Positions 45,420-55,578 of a DNA stretch of 64,000 nt are shown here, piece after piece. This DNA is from Litsea cubeba. Its lineage: Eukaryota > Streptophyta > Magnoliopsida > Laurales > Lauraceae. The notes under the pieces were generated by a model. It was not told the origin of the DNA, searched no databases, and saw only the letters and a program-made list of their open reading frames with translations. The translations under genes were made by a program, and so were the position numbers. Each line of letters opens with the position of its first letter. The first letter of the stretch is position 1. Where the stretch lies: the NCBI GenBank assembly GCA_012931725.1, contig CM022945.1:152835383-152899382 (forward strand). The letters run 5' to 3'.

Positions 45420-45706
45420 TGATGGACCTCGCTCCGAATGCTCGGTTTCCTAACAAGGTCGGCGGACGTGGGAGTCCGTTTGGTTCCGACCCTTTCGTAA
45501 CCGGGGGGCAAGGGGGGCGTGCATCGACATTTCTTTTTTTTGTGTGGGTGTGCCAGATTTTCTATTTTTACTTGGAATTGCAAGTGGTGATCCGGAGATC
45601 AACCTTCGCAAGTAAAAAGGAAATCAACTTCTTTCAAGTTTTCCATTGCACATATATTTAAGAAAAGAGACATTTTCTTGATTTGCCGTGAAAGGCGATT
45701 TTTTTT

Positions 45707-45782
45707 TGCATTTATAGCCGATTTTGGCGTTTATAGCCGATTTTTGGCGTTTATAGCCGATTTTGGCGTTTATAGCCGATTT
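45707..45782 (-). repeat. 19-20 bp tandem repeat in the LTR of element II
   Basis: TTTATAGCCGATTTTGGCG repeats four times; the complement in sense reads CGGCTATAAACGCC. The other LTR has the same array at about 62525-62600. A related TATAGCCGG motif makes up the array at 54410-54745. Confidence 0.85.
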
Positions 45783-46296
45783 ACAATCCTTATCAACAAT
45801 GAAAGACAAGAATTGTGATTTTTGTCTCTTTTGAAAAAATACAAACTACAATGAAAAGCAAGAAAAGGATGATCTAACTTCTCAGGAGATTGTGGGGGAC
45901 CCGTTTAGATTGACGGTCGCAAGCCATATGTGGGCTTCGCCATCATCCATGCAGATGAGAACAGAGGATGCTATTGATTCGCTTGGCTTGGCTATAACCT
46001 CGGGTTTTTAGAGGACAAAGACCAAAAGGAGGTCCTATGTCCAATAAAAAGCCGAGTAGACGGGCTGAAAAGCCATATCTAAGCCATTGGAGGCAGGAGG
46101 AGAAGGCAAGGACCTTGGGGGGGGGGGGGTACCCCCCAAGGGACTTTTGTCACCTTGTTGCGGTGGCCGGTGTAGAACTTCCGCAGAGTTTTCTATCTTT
46201 TTCCTTTCTCTGGATTTCTGTCTGTGTGTTTGTGCTTTTTTCTCTGATGTTTCTGATCTTTGTTGTCTGCTGTCTTTTCTTCTTGGAGAGCTCTCC

Positions 46297-46304
46297 TATT
46301 TATA
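46297..46304 (-). promoter_or_regulatory. TATA box of element II LTR
   Basis: CCTATAAATAGG on the minus strand, conserved in the 5' LTR at 63104-63111. It is the best match to the plant TATA consensus in the LTR and lies about 1.74 kb into it in sense orientation. Confidence 0.55.
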
Positions 46305-48046
46305 GGCTTTTAGGTAGCCATTTAGGAGGGTTTATGAGCCTTGATTGTCATAAAGCTGCATAATGGGAGGAGTTACAAAATTGAATTGTTTATTTTGTAA
46401 CTCCTTTTTCTTGGCTTCTGATTGGCCGGAGGAGATTGAGGGCATTTAATCGCCTTTAATCGCCATGATGGGAGGATTTTCATGGGTTAAATGCCATGAA
46501 TCTCTTGACTTGTAACTCCCGAATGCTTGCTTCTGATTGGGCCGTCCAAAGAAATGGATTAATGACTGTAATAAAGTTAGTCAATTAATCGCATTAAGTG
46601 GTCGCCAAGCAGCTGAAGAGTCGCGGGCCGTGCCACGTCTTTTGGGATTCTTCTGTCGATGATCATCGATGGATCTTCATGTAGATCGACATCAGATGAT
46701 CATGTAATTTCAGGTGTTTGTTGCCAACAGCGGGTCGGTGCCATCTGTCCTGTCGATTTCTCGATCGGTCGGGTAGAAAGCACACTTTTTTTTGGTTGAC
46801 CGGGTGGCGATCAATATTGTTTTCGATACTCTTGATGATTTACCCGTGTTTTGGACGGATGTCAGAGGACTTGGTGTCTCAAAAGCATGAATTTTGGAAA
46901 GTACCAGAGGCTGGGCTCTTCGAATCGCGAAAAAACGGTGAAAACCGGGGTTTCCGGGGCCTTCCTGGCGACCCCGGGTTCCAAGGTCGCCGGCGACCCT
47001 GGCCCAGGGTCGCAGGGCCCTGGGGGGGTTTTCCCCCTTTCGTGTCCCGTTTTGTGTCCGTTTTTGCTGTTTTTTTTATTCTTTTTTCTCCTGTACTTTT
47101 CCTTGACATTTTGACCATTGATTGGCCTAATTTCTTTGTAGGAAACCTGAGGAGAATCCTTGCATTTTATTTTGCAAAGTTTCCAATTTCCTGAGAAAGC
47201 CGAAGACTTTGTCGCGCAGAGCTGCCGATTTTCCGTCAGAAGCTGAAACTGGGTCAAACGATGTCGGAATGACCTGAAATTTGGTGTGAAGCCTCCTGAG
47301 CAATAAATAAGACCAACCATAGGCTTTTGTTTGAGTTTTGAAGCCGTTTGGGGTCCTATCACCAGTAGACTTGCTTTTTGTCGCGATGAAGATGTCGCGG
47401 TTTGATGTGCGGTCAACCGATGTCCGATTGACTTGAAATTTGACAGGGAACCTATTGGAGTCATTTTAAGATGATCCATAGGCTCTGTCTTGGAAACCAT
47501 GGTCTCGGAGAGCTTTGCCGCCGAGAGGCCTGATTTGGCTTCCGAGCGTCAAACTATGGTCAAATGTTGTGGAAATGACCTGAAATTTGACGTGTAGCCC
47601 TTTATAAGCATTTTGAAGCCGTCCATGTGCTCTATCTGATGAGTAATGGCCTCGGTGGTTCTCGCCGCCGAGAGGCTTGATTTAGCTGTTCGAGGGTTGA
47701 TGTAGGGTCAAACGTTGTCGGTTTGACTCGGAACTTGACGTGGAGCCTTTTGGAAGTATTTTGAGACTATCCATCGGCCCTGATCGAAGATTTGGTGTCT
47801 CCGATGCTTTTGTCGTCGAGAGCTCCTTTTCGGGTGTCTGAGAAGCGAAGTTAGGCCAAATGATTTTGAAATGGCCCGAAACTTCTTGTGTACTCCTCTT
47901 TTGGCTGTCTTGAAGAATCTTGCAGTTTTTGTTTGATTCTGACAAGATTTGATTTTTGGAAGCAGCATTGCCTATTTATGGCAGGTTGCGACTTCATGTA
48001 GCTCTTTGGATCTTGAAGAGGCAAAGTGACATTTTTGGTGTCAACA

Positions 48047-48060
48047 AATGCCCCCTCGAG
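48047..48060 (-). other. Polypurine tract of element II
   Basis: The minus strand reads CTCGAGGGGGCATT and then the LTR start TGTTGACACC. It marks the primer of plus-strand DNA and the element orientation. Confidence 0.65.
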
Positions 48061-48686
48061 GTACAGCGACGAGTTGCTTAACTTTTGTAGTCGATGTGCC
48101 TCGAAGAGATTTTTGAAGGAGAGCCTGTGACTTGACCAAGAGTCTTTGAGCAGTCTTTCTTTTTGGTATTTGTAGCCTTTTGAGCTTCCAGGGGAATTTT
48201 ATGGTAGTGAAAGGGATCACGTACCATCTCGAGGCAAAGTTTTGAAGATGACATCAGGGATGTGGATTTGGGTTTTGACCTTGTGACCTAACAGGCTATA
48301 TGTGGCAGGTTAGGGGGTGGGGTTTGGTTTTGATCGTGTGACCCAACAAGCTGTATGTGGAATGTTGGGGGATCAATTTTGGTTTTGATCTTGTGACCTA
48401 ACAAGCTGTATGTGGCAAGTTAGGGGTTCAGGTTTTGGTTTTTTGTTTTGGTCTTGTGACCTAACAGGCTGTATGTGGCAAGTTAGGGGACCAGGATTTG
48501 GTTTGATTTTTGTGGAATGTCAATTTCAAGATTTTGGCTCAATTTGGTAGATGAGGCTGGATGGTTTGATTTTTGGAAGCTCATGGGGCTTGGAATTTTC
48601 TTTTGTATGGTCCAATCAACTCAAAAGAGGCATGGAACTATTTTTGTATGCTCTTGGTAAGAGGGATTTCTCTTTGACTAAAAGCC

Positions 48687-48721
<35 letters not shown>

Positions 48722-49083
48722 TGCCTAGGTGGTCAAACCTGGCTCATATGGGCTAACCCATGGGACCTTAAGCTTTTTGAAATGGCTTAGATCTCATATG
48801 GTGTCATTTTTGTAAAGAATATCCAAAAATATCTCATTTGGATAGAGAATATCTAAGAATATCTTTACTTGGAGAGAATCTCTCATGATCCCTTTATTTT
48901 GGGATAGAATATCTCAAGATATCTTTCTTTTGGGAAAGAATCCGTCATAGATTTATTTTTGGGAGAAAATCCTTCAAGATATCTTTCTTTTGGAAAGAAT
49001 CTTTCTAATCTCTTTCTTTTGGTAAGGTTACTAATTAGTAACACTTACCTCTTTCTTCTTTCCTTCTTTGGTTTGCTCTCCTC
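48061..49083. other. Leader between 3' LTR and the antisense gene of element II
   Basis: Non-coding. It holds a 55-63 bp tandem array (48260-48490), a run of about 30 T near 48691-48720, and degenerate repeats of AATATCTTTCTTTTGG at 48810-49020. It ends at the TATA box of the antisense gene. Confidence 0.6.
48260..48490. repeat. Tandem repeat of ~55-63 bp, four units
   Basis: GTGACCTAACAGGCTGTATGTGGCAAGTTAGGGG-type units begin at 48283, 48338, 48393 and 48456. They lie just inside the 3' LTR, upstream of the antisense promoter. Confidence 0.8.
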
Positions 49084-49090
49084 TATAAAA
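49084..49090 (+). promoter_or_regulatory. TATA box of the antisense gene of element II
   Basis: CTCTATAAAAGC lies 129 bp upstream of the antisense ATG (49213), followed by CT-rich leader sequence, a typical plant core promoter. It is about 1 kb inside the LTR boundary, so this gene does not borrow the LTR promoter. Confidence 0.65.
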
Positions 49091-49212
49091 GCAAGGAGAA
49101 GGTTGGATCTCTTGCTCTTATTACTTTCTTTTGCAATAATCTCAAGAGGGCTTCAAGACCAAGAGCTTTTCTTCTTCAAGATCTTCAAGACTTTTCTTCT
49201 TCTTCTCCATCA

Positions 49213-52200
49213 ATGGCTTCAAGTAAGTTCCCTTTTTCAAGAAAACTCCATTGTAGGAAAAATAAAAAGATCTTTCTTTCTTTCCCTTTTTTTTTGTTTC
49301 TTTCTTTTTCTTTTCTTCTTTTTTTTTTCACGTGTTTTCCCCTTTTTTTTTCACACGTTTTTTTCTTCTTTCTTTTTTTTTCTCATGTTTTTGTTGTTGT
49401 TTTTCTTTTTTGTTTGTGGGCCGTACGGACAGATCCGTACGGATCTGGCCGTACGGCCACGTGGCCTGTGGGCCACGGCCTGTGGGCCAGCCCTCTTTTT
49501 TTTTTCTTTCCCTCCCCTTTTTTTTTTGAGAGAGTTTCTTTTCTTTTCTTTTTTTTTTTTGTTTTCTTTCCCCTCTCTTTTTTTTAGAGAAAGTATCTTT
49601 TCGTTTCTTTTTTTGTTTTCTTTCCCCTCTTTTTTTTTTGAGAAAGTTTATTTTCTTTTTTTTTTTTGCTCATCATGATAATGCATTTTTTTTTCGCAAA
49701 CCAAGATGTTCATGCATGCATTCAATTTGTAAATTAAATTTGTAGCATGATGTGATAGCATACCTGAAAGTTTTTGCAAATTTGGGAATTTGGAGCTCGC
49801 AGTGATGTTGAGCCCTTCCTGATTTTGCGGAGATTTTGAGGTTTCGAAAGTTTGGAGTTTCGGAGCTCGCAGCGATGTTGAGCCCATCTTCAAGCTTTCT
49901 ATTTCTTTCGGGATAGTTCCTTTTCTTCGGAATTGCCCCGTCATCATGTCAAAATTTCGCCAGATTTTTTTTTTAGCGAGATTCTGTCATTTTGATGTTT
50001 GATCTTTTTCTTTTCCATCCTTTTCAGGTGGTTCCTCCAGAGCGAACAAGGGTAAAGAGCCTGCTACAAGCGTACCTCGTCGATCTTCTAGATCTTCTAA
50101 TCCGGCCGTTCAGCAGGCTTTTGAGAAGGTCCAGTATGTTGAGAGAAATCTGGAAGAGTGCGACTCCCTCAACAGAGATGAGATGAGGCAGCGACTGATC
50201 GCTCTCAAGGGAGAGGAATTCTATAAGATCATGGTAAGCAGTCGTCCATGGGTGATGGAAGATCAGAGCGTTTTGCCCAAGCCTACCTTCTTCTTTGGTG
50301 ATGCAGTCCCTGATGACATGACATACCAGAGGAGATGTTTTCAGTTTTCCTTCACAACAGATGGTGAGAAGAAGACTGTTGCTACCTGGTCGACGTTTGA
50401 TCGCACCGTCTCGATTCTGAGCCTTGCCCCCACGTGCCCTAAGAGGGAAGATCCTCCAAGCTGGGTGAGAAGGACAAATGTAATCAAGATCGGGGTTTTT
50501 GTTGGCGGTTCTCCTGGATATACGGAGAGGTCGCCTGTTGACATGGACCTGTTGATGCCCTCCAGCGGCTACCAGGGCTCTGATTATCCGTCGGTCGATT
50601 TGAGACCGGTGGGCCTTGGTATTTTCAGTGGTGATGGCAGCAATTGGATCAAGCCTTTTCGACTTCGAGGCCGTTTCAATGCTGACTCCGAGTGGAAGTC
50701 GTGGACTGATCGCGTCCTGCTGATTGGTGGCGCCGTTTTGAAGGAAGCCGGGATTTTTGACGTGGTCCGCGCCTTTAGGGAGACCGTGATCTTTTCCGAC
50801 GAGGCCTTCATGGCTATGCTGGAGTCATTCCTCCCTCAAACCAATACCTTCGTTGTGACGAATGGTGAGATTGGTTTTTCTTTGAAGGAGCTGAGCGCCA
50901 TTACTGGATTGCCCATCCTCGGCAAACTCTATGAGGAGTTTATGCCGATTGACAGCGTCCTCGAGGGGCAGTCTGAGGAGTTCAGGCTTCTATACTTTCA
51001 GCTTGTCGCCTTCTATGATTTTTTGAAGGAGAAGGAGGGTTTGAAAGTTAGATCCAGCAGTTGGAAGAGTTTTAGCTCTTCATTCCCCAACTTTTTTGAT
51101 AGCAGGGAGCCTTCTGATAGCGTGACCCAAGAAGCCGGAGCTCAAGATCCAAGTTCAAAGAAGATCTTGGCCATGCAAGAAAAGTTGAGAGATTTCTGTG
51201 CAAGTACAAATGCCATATGTCCTGACATTGCACTGCGGAGAGATCTCGCTGTTTACCTCACTTATTGGCTTGGTGAGGCTGTTTTTGCTGGAGGAGATGG
51301 AACGCACATCAGGCCGCATTGTATTTTCCCGGCTTGTCAGATGGCGTTTGGAGAGCAGCTTGCTTTGGTGCCAGCTCTTTACTCCTACTTGTGTACCGAA
51401 CTGCAGGCTGCTGCTTTTTTGGTTCGGCTTGGGCTTCCCATGAATAGGGTATTTTCAGCCCATATCTTTTATTCGTGATATGTATACCACTGTCCTGGCT
51501 TCCATCGGCTGGGTGCTGCACAGGATGATGATCCTCTGATGATTCGACTGGCTAAGGGCAAAGCCGTTTCCGAATCACTTTTGTTTGCCCGCATGAGGAT
51601 CCGACGGTTCAGGGACGTCGAGATGGGGCAGTCTTCAGTGAAGCTTTCTCCGGAGTTGCGGTAGAAGGCTTTTGATTTTGGTGCCTCCCGAGACTCTACC
51701 AGGGCGGGGTCGGGAAGGCATTATTCCATGACAAATGCAGAGAGAGAGTGGCTTTTTAGAATACGTGTCGGCACGATGGTGTACCGCAGACATCTTTTCG
51801 TCGACATCCAGCCGTATGTACCCTCTCGCTTTGCTTTGCAGCTGGGCTTTTCTCAAGGCGTTGTTGGAGCGCCTTCAAGCATGGTGAAGCGCTTTGGAGG
51901 CTTACAGGACGGGAGAAATGCATGGGCTTTCTATAGTGCTGAAGACACTACAGCCATGATTTCTTATCCTATTTTGCTGACTTCCCGGACTGCCGGCTTT
52001 GCGAAGTGGTTCGCGGAGAGCTTTTCGGCATATCGGGGGCTTTCCAAGAAGGAGCTTGATGTAAAGCTGGCATCTGGAAAGGGCCTTGGAAAGTCGGATG
52101 GCATCCGGCGAGAGGAAGTTTGGGCCTTCCTTTCTGGAGAGAAGCACAAGATAGGCTTTCTCGGTGACCAGGGCGTCATTGGTTCTGAAGCTGTTCGAGA

Positions 52201-53939
52201 AATACCTGATGAGGCTTTGGAGCAGCTAGAACAGGAGGAAGCCGAACTTGGTGCTTGGATGCAAGCGGCACAGAGGCAAGCTTCCGTGGAGTCTACTGGC
52301 AAGAGCAGACCATCCAGTGAGGAGTCAAGTGGGAAACCTGACTCTGACAGCGGGGTAGGTTCTTCTAAGAAGCGAACCCGCCGGAGTAAGAGGGGGAGGA
52401 GTCATCATCACAGCAAGGGGCAGCATGAGGACTCTCCTAACTTGGAAGTTCCTCTTACTATCAATGAGGATGTGCCAGTGGATGCTGACGAGCCTCCAGA
52501 GAAGAGAAGTCGAGAAGAAGAGACCGTCGGTGAAGGTATGATTCTTCCTTTTTCTCTTTCCATTTCTTTTCATGGGATTTTTTTTTCATGTTTTGATTTG
52601 CTTCTTGTTTTCTGCTTTTCTTCTTTTTTTTTTAGCAGAAGAAGACTTGGTGATGCCTGAGGTCCCAACCGATGAGGTGGTGATGGATCCTGTTGAGGCA
52701 CCTGAAGAAGAACCGAGGGACTCTGGAGTAAATCCAGAATCTCCAATTGGTACGACTTCTTTTGCTCCTTTTTTTTTTTGAGTTTGTGACTCGGTTTGCT
52801 AACATTTTTTTTTGTCAGCTGACTTGCCACAGGGTTCTGATGACTTTGAACCATCGATGGACGCAAATGTTGATGATGCTTTCGATGAGTTCATGGAGGA
52901 AGAGAGTGTTCCGCCAGTCGTCGAAGAAGGTATTTTGTAGTAATAACCATGATAATGATTTTCAAACAGGATTATATTCATACCTTTTTGTGTTTCTTTG
53001 GCAGGTTTTGAAGTGACAGAGGAAGGTCCGTCGCTTCCAGAGCAAGGGATGCCAGAGGTTAATCCAGAGGTAGAGACTCCTGGGACCAGTTCTGACAATG
53101 TTGAGGAGATTCCTCGCGCTGAGATTCCTTCCCGAGTAGGAGCAGCTTCAACTGGAAAGAGTTCTTTTGTTACTCTTTCAACAGATGATGACATGAGCAA
53201 CCGACCAACGGAGTTGGGCGAATCTTCAGCTGGGCCATCTCTTCTTTTTGCGAAGAAGGTGGTGGTGCGAGTTCTGAGCTCTTGGATTGAGACTCTCTTT
53301 TCTGGGCACTTGGAAGCCGGATTTAGCATGATCCAGCATGTGCGTGAGATTCTCGGTGATGCTGAAGAGGCTGGTCTGGATGTCACATATGCCAGGGCGA
53401 TCGTTAATAGGATCATTGAGCTGGGTGACAAGTGGTTTGAGACCATGGGTTTTCCTGACGATCAGTTCTTCAAGGAGATGTTCTCGGACCCTGCGGATAA
53501 GGCTCAATCTGACCTGGATGAGGCTACAGAAAGCAAGAAGCAGGCAGTCCGAGAGAGGAACTTAGAAGAAATAACCATCATTAGGCTGACACATGACCTT
53601 AACATCCTTGATAGGGAGGTCGATGAGGCCAGGAAACGTCTTGAGCATCTGCAGGCACAAGTCGCTGCCAAGTGGACTGAAATAACAGAGGCTCGTGAAA
53701 GGGAGACTGCTCTGATTCACCGAGTTGAGGATGCCATTCGAGTTCTCAAAAGGAAGTCTGATGAGGACAAACAATGGAAAACCGCTCGAAGGAAGCTTCC
53801 CAGTGCAGAAGAAGGGTTACAGCCCACCCCAGCATCTCATGGCAGGTTCCTGAAGAAGCGTGCCTTGGAATCCTTGACGGATGAAGCCAAAAGCTTGCTT
53901 AAGGAGCTGAACTCTTGGCTGGAGACCGTTTTTGATTGA
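49213..53939 (+). pseudogene. Antisense five-exon gene of Tat element II, plant-mobile-domain-like protein with coiled-coil tail
   Basis: Exons: 49213-49222 (ATG plus 7 nt), 50028-52535, 52639-52749, 52819-52929, 53005-53939. All donors are GT and all acceptors AG. Every intron is phase 1, and the joined length, 3,675 nt, is 1,224 codons plus stop. Exon 2 begins with a Ser/Arg-rich N terminus, then a region resembling the plant mobile domain (PF10536): GEIGFSLKELSAITGLPI, LYEEFMP, and LRRDLAVYLTYWLGEAVF...IRPHCIFPA. Its end is Ser-rich and basic. Exons 3 and 4 are acidic; exon 5 starts Pro/Glu-rich and ends in a long coiled coil (SDLDEATESKKQAV...). Only two lesions are seen, both in-frame stops: TGA at 51476 and TAG at 51661. 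Both can arise by C-to-T change. Host PMD proteins act in gene silencing in the nucleus; a role here is inference. It is transcribed opposite to gag-pol. Confidence 0.78.
49417..49492. promoter_or_regulatory. GC-rich palindrome cluster in intron 1 of the antisense gene
   Basis: In an otherwise T-rich intron, CCGTACGG occurs at 49421, 49435 and 49449 (14-bp steps), followed directly by CCACGTGG, a G-box, at 49457-49464, and two GTGGGCCACGGCC-like copies. GTAC is the core of SBP/SPL binding sites and CACGTG that of bHLH/bZIP sites, so an intronic enhancer is possible. Confidence 0.4.
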
Positions 53940-54081
53940 GCTCCTGTATACAGAAACCATCCTTCTTTCTTTTTTTTTTGTACCACTTGTATTTTTTTTG
54001 GTACTCTTTTTTTTTTTGTAGTGCTTGTGAACACTTTCTTTTTTTTGGTACCACATGTATTTTTTGGTACTCTTTTTTCTT

Positions 54082-54352
54082 TTTTTTTTGTTATCCCTAC
54101 GTTCACTTGAATCTTTTTCTGATAAAAGTAATTGCTAAATGGGATGCTCTTTTTTTTTGTTATCCCTACGCTCACTTGAATCTTTTGTGATAAAAGTAAT
54201 TGCTAAATGGGATGCTCTTTTTTTTTGTTATCCCTACGCTCACTTGAATCCTTTTGTGATAAAAGTAATTGCTAAATGGGATGCTCTTTTTTTTTGTTAT
54301 CCCTACGCTCACTTGAATCTTTTTGTGATAAAAGTAATTGCTAAATGGGATT
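54082..54352. repeat. 68-69 bp tandem repeat, four units
   Basis: GTTATCCCTACG starts at 54090, 54159, 54227 and 54296. Each unit also has CACTTGAATC, GATAAAAGTAATTGCTAAAT and a T run. Units are nearly identical, which indicates recent amplification. Confidence 0.92.
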
Positions 54353-54409
54353 TGATCAAAAGGTTGTCATTTTGTGAAATTCTTTTGTCAAGTAATTGTT
54401 TTGGCATGA

Positions 54410-54745
54410 AAGCCAGGTTTTTGTTTGTGGCATGGAAGCCAATTTTGGCATGAGAGCCAGCTTTTCTTGTGGCATTGATAGCCGAGTTTTTTTTTTTTGT
54501 GGCATCTATAGCCATTTTTGGTGGCATTGATAGCCGAATTTGTTTTGGTGGCATTGATAGCCGGTTTGTTTTGTGGCATCTATAGCCGGTTTTTGGTGGC
54601 ATTGATAGCGTGTTTTGTTTTTTTTTTTTTTTTTGAAATCCAAGTTTTTTGTTTGTGGCATTGATAGCCGGTTTTGTTTTAGTGGCATTGATAGCCGGTT
54701 TGTGGCATTTATAGCCTGTTTTGATGGCATTTATAGCCGGTTTGG
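54410..54745. repeat. Short degenerate tandem repeat with GGCATTGATAGCCG motif
   Basis: About a dozen copies of GGCATTGATAGCCGG, GGCATCTATAGCCGG or GGCATTTATAGCCGG at 15-40 bp intervals, mixed with T runs. The core matches the GGCATTTATAGCCG units of this element's LTR. Confidence 0.8.
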
Positions 54746-54764
54746 TTTTCAAAAAATGTAAGTA

Positions 54765-55215
54765 TCGACTAAAAGTCGCCTCCCTGCTGAATGTTCTTGC
54801 AAGTATCGATGGAATGTCGCATCCTTGCTCATTCGGTTGCGAGTATCGATGGAATGTCGCATCCTCGCGGATTTGGGTGCAAGTATCGATGGAATGTCGC
54901 ATCCTTGCTTTTCAAAAATTTTGGTTTTGCGGGTACTGACTTGATGTCGTTTCCCCACGATTTTTGAAATTTGTGGTTTTCTCGAACCTTTGGGTTATGG
55001 ATATCAACTGAAATGTTGCGTCTCCACAGTTTTTTTTAGGTTTTTTCGAACCTTTGAAATTTGGGTTGTGGATATCAACTGAAATGTTGCGTCTCCACAG
55101 TTTTGGATTTTGCAAGTACCGACGAAATGTCGCTTCCTTGCGATTTTGGAAGTGTCGAACGTGGTTCGCTTGCTTCCGATTTGTGCGAGTATCGACTAAG
55201 CGTCGCTTCCTCGCG
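54765..55215. repeat. Degenerate repeat with GTATCGA...ATGTCGC motif
   Basis: Copies of AAGTATCGATGGAATGTCGC, GAGTATCGACTAAGCGTCGC, or GATATCAACTGAAATGTTGC followed by TTCCTTGC/CTCCACAG recur about nine times at 40-65 bp steps. The array belongs to the 3' region of element II. Confidence 0.75.
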
Positions 55216-55578
55216 GTTTTTTGAAAAACCATTTTTTTTTGTTTAAAGACACGAGGGTCATAAGTTTTGACCTAAAACCATTTTGGCGGTAAAAGGCAGG
55301 GTGGACTAGGGTGGAAATCCCTGAATCCGGATTTTGTTTCAAACCATGAATTTTGGGTTCAAGGGTTGAAAATTTTGGTCAAGTTAGGGAAAGGTTCCTA
55401 AACTTTGATATATTTTTTTTTGAACAATGAAACGATGAAAGTAAGCATTGTTTTAGATTTCTAGAAATTTCAACATTTGATATGAAAATTCTATAAATAG
55501 ATGGTGGGTTTAGCGAGCGTGTTCCTGGAGACCGGTTTTGGCCGTACAGGCATTGTTCTTACCCAGTTGGGTAAGTCT

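Larger units (their letters stand above)
45420..48046 (-). repeat. 3' LTR of Tat element II
   Basis: In sense it starts TGTTGACACC at 48046, next to a polypurine tract, and ends GGTCCATCA at 45420, where homology to the other LTR also ends. Length 2,627 bp. Contents: TATAAATA on the minus strand at 46297; four TTTATAGCCG units at 45711, 45730, 45750 and 45769; a GC-rich hairpin block at 46965-47035; and several related segments with CGCCGAGAGG between 47500 and 47700. Open frames on both strands here are not conserved with the other LTR. Confidence 0.8.
53940..55578. other. Repeat-rich spacer between the two converging genes of element II
   Basis: It lies between the 3' end of the plus-strand antisense gene and the 3' end of the minus-strand pol gene, so both transcripts converge here. 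It is largely three tandem arrays (listed separately) plus T-rich sequence at 53960-54090 and AT-rich unique sequence at 55230-55578. Nothing coding is supported. Confidence 0.65.

Noticed and set aside
46862..47500. A 212-codon minus-strand open frame inside the 3' LTR of element II
   Set aside because: The equivalent region of the 5' LTR has frame-breaking indels; it is LTR sequence, not a gene.
48691..48720. T run considered as the reversed poly(A) tail of a LINE or SINE
   Set aside because: No adjacent LINE/SINE sequence or target-site duplication; it lies in the leader of element II where T runs are common.
52799..53446. A 215-codon minus-strand open frame opposite the antisense gene
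   Set aside because: It is a shadow of exons 4-5 and spans two introns; Ser-rich composition is the complement of the acidic coding strand.
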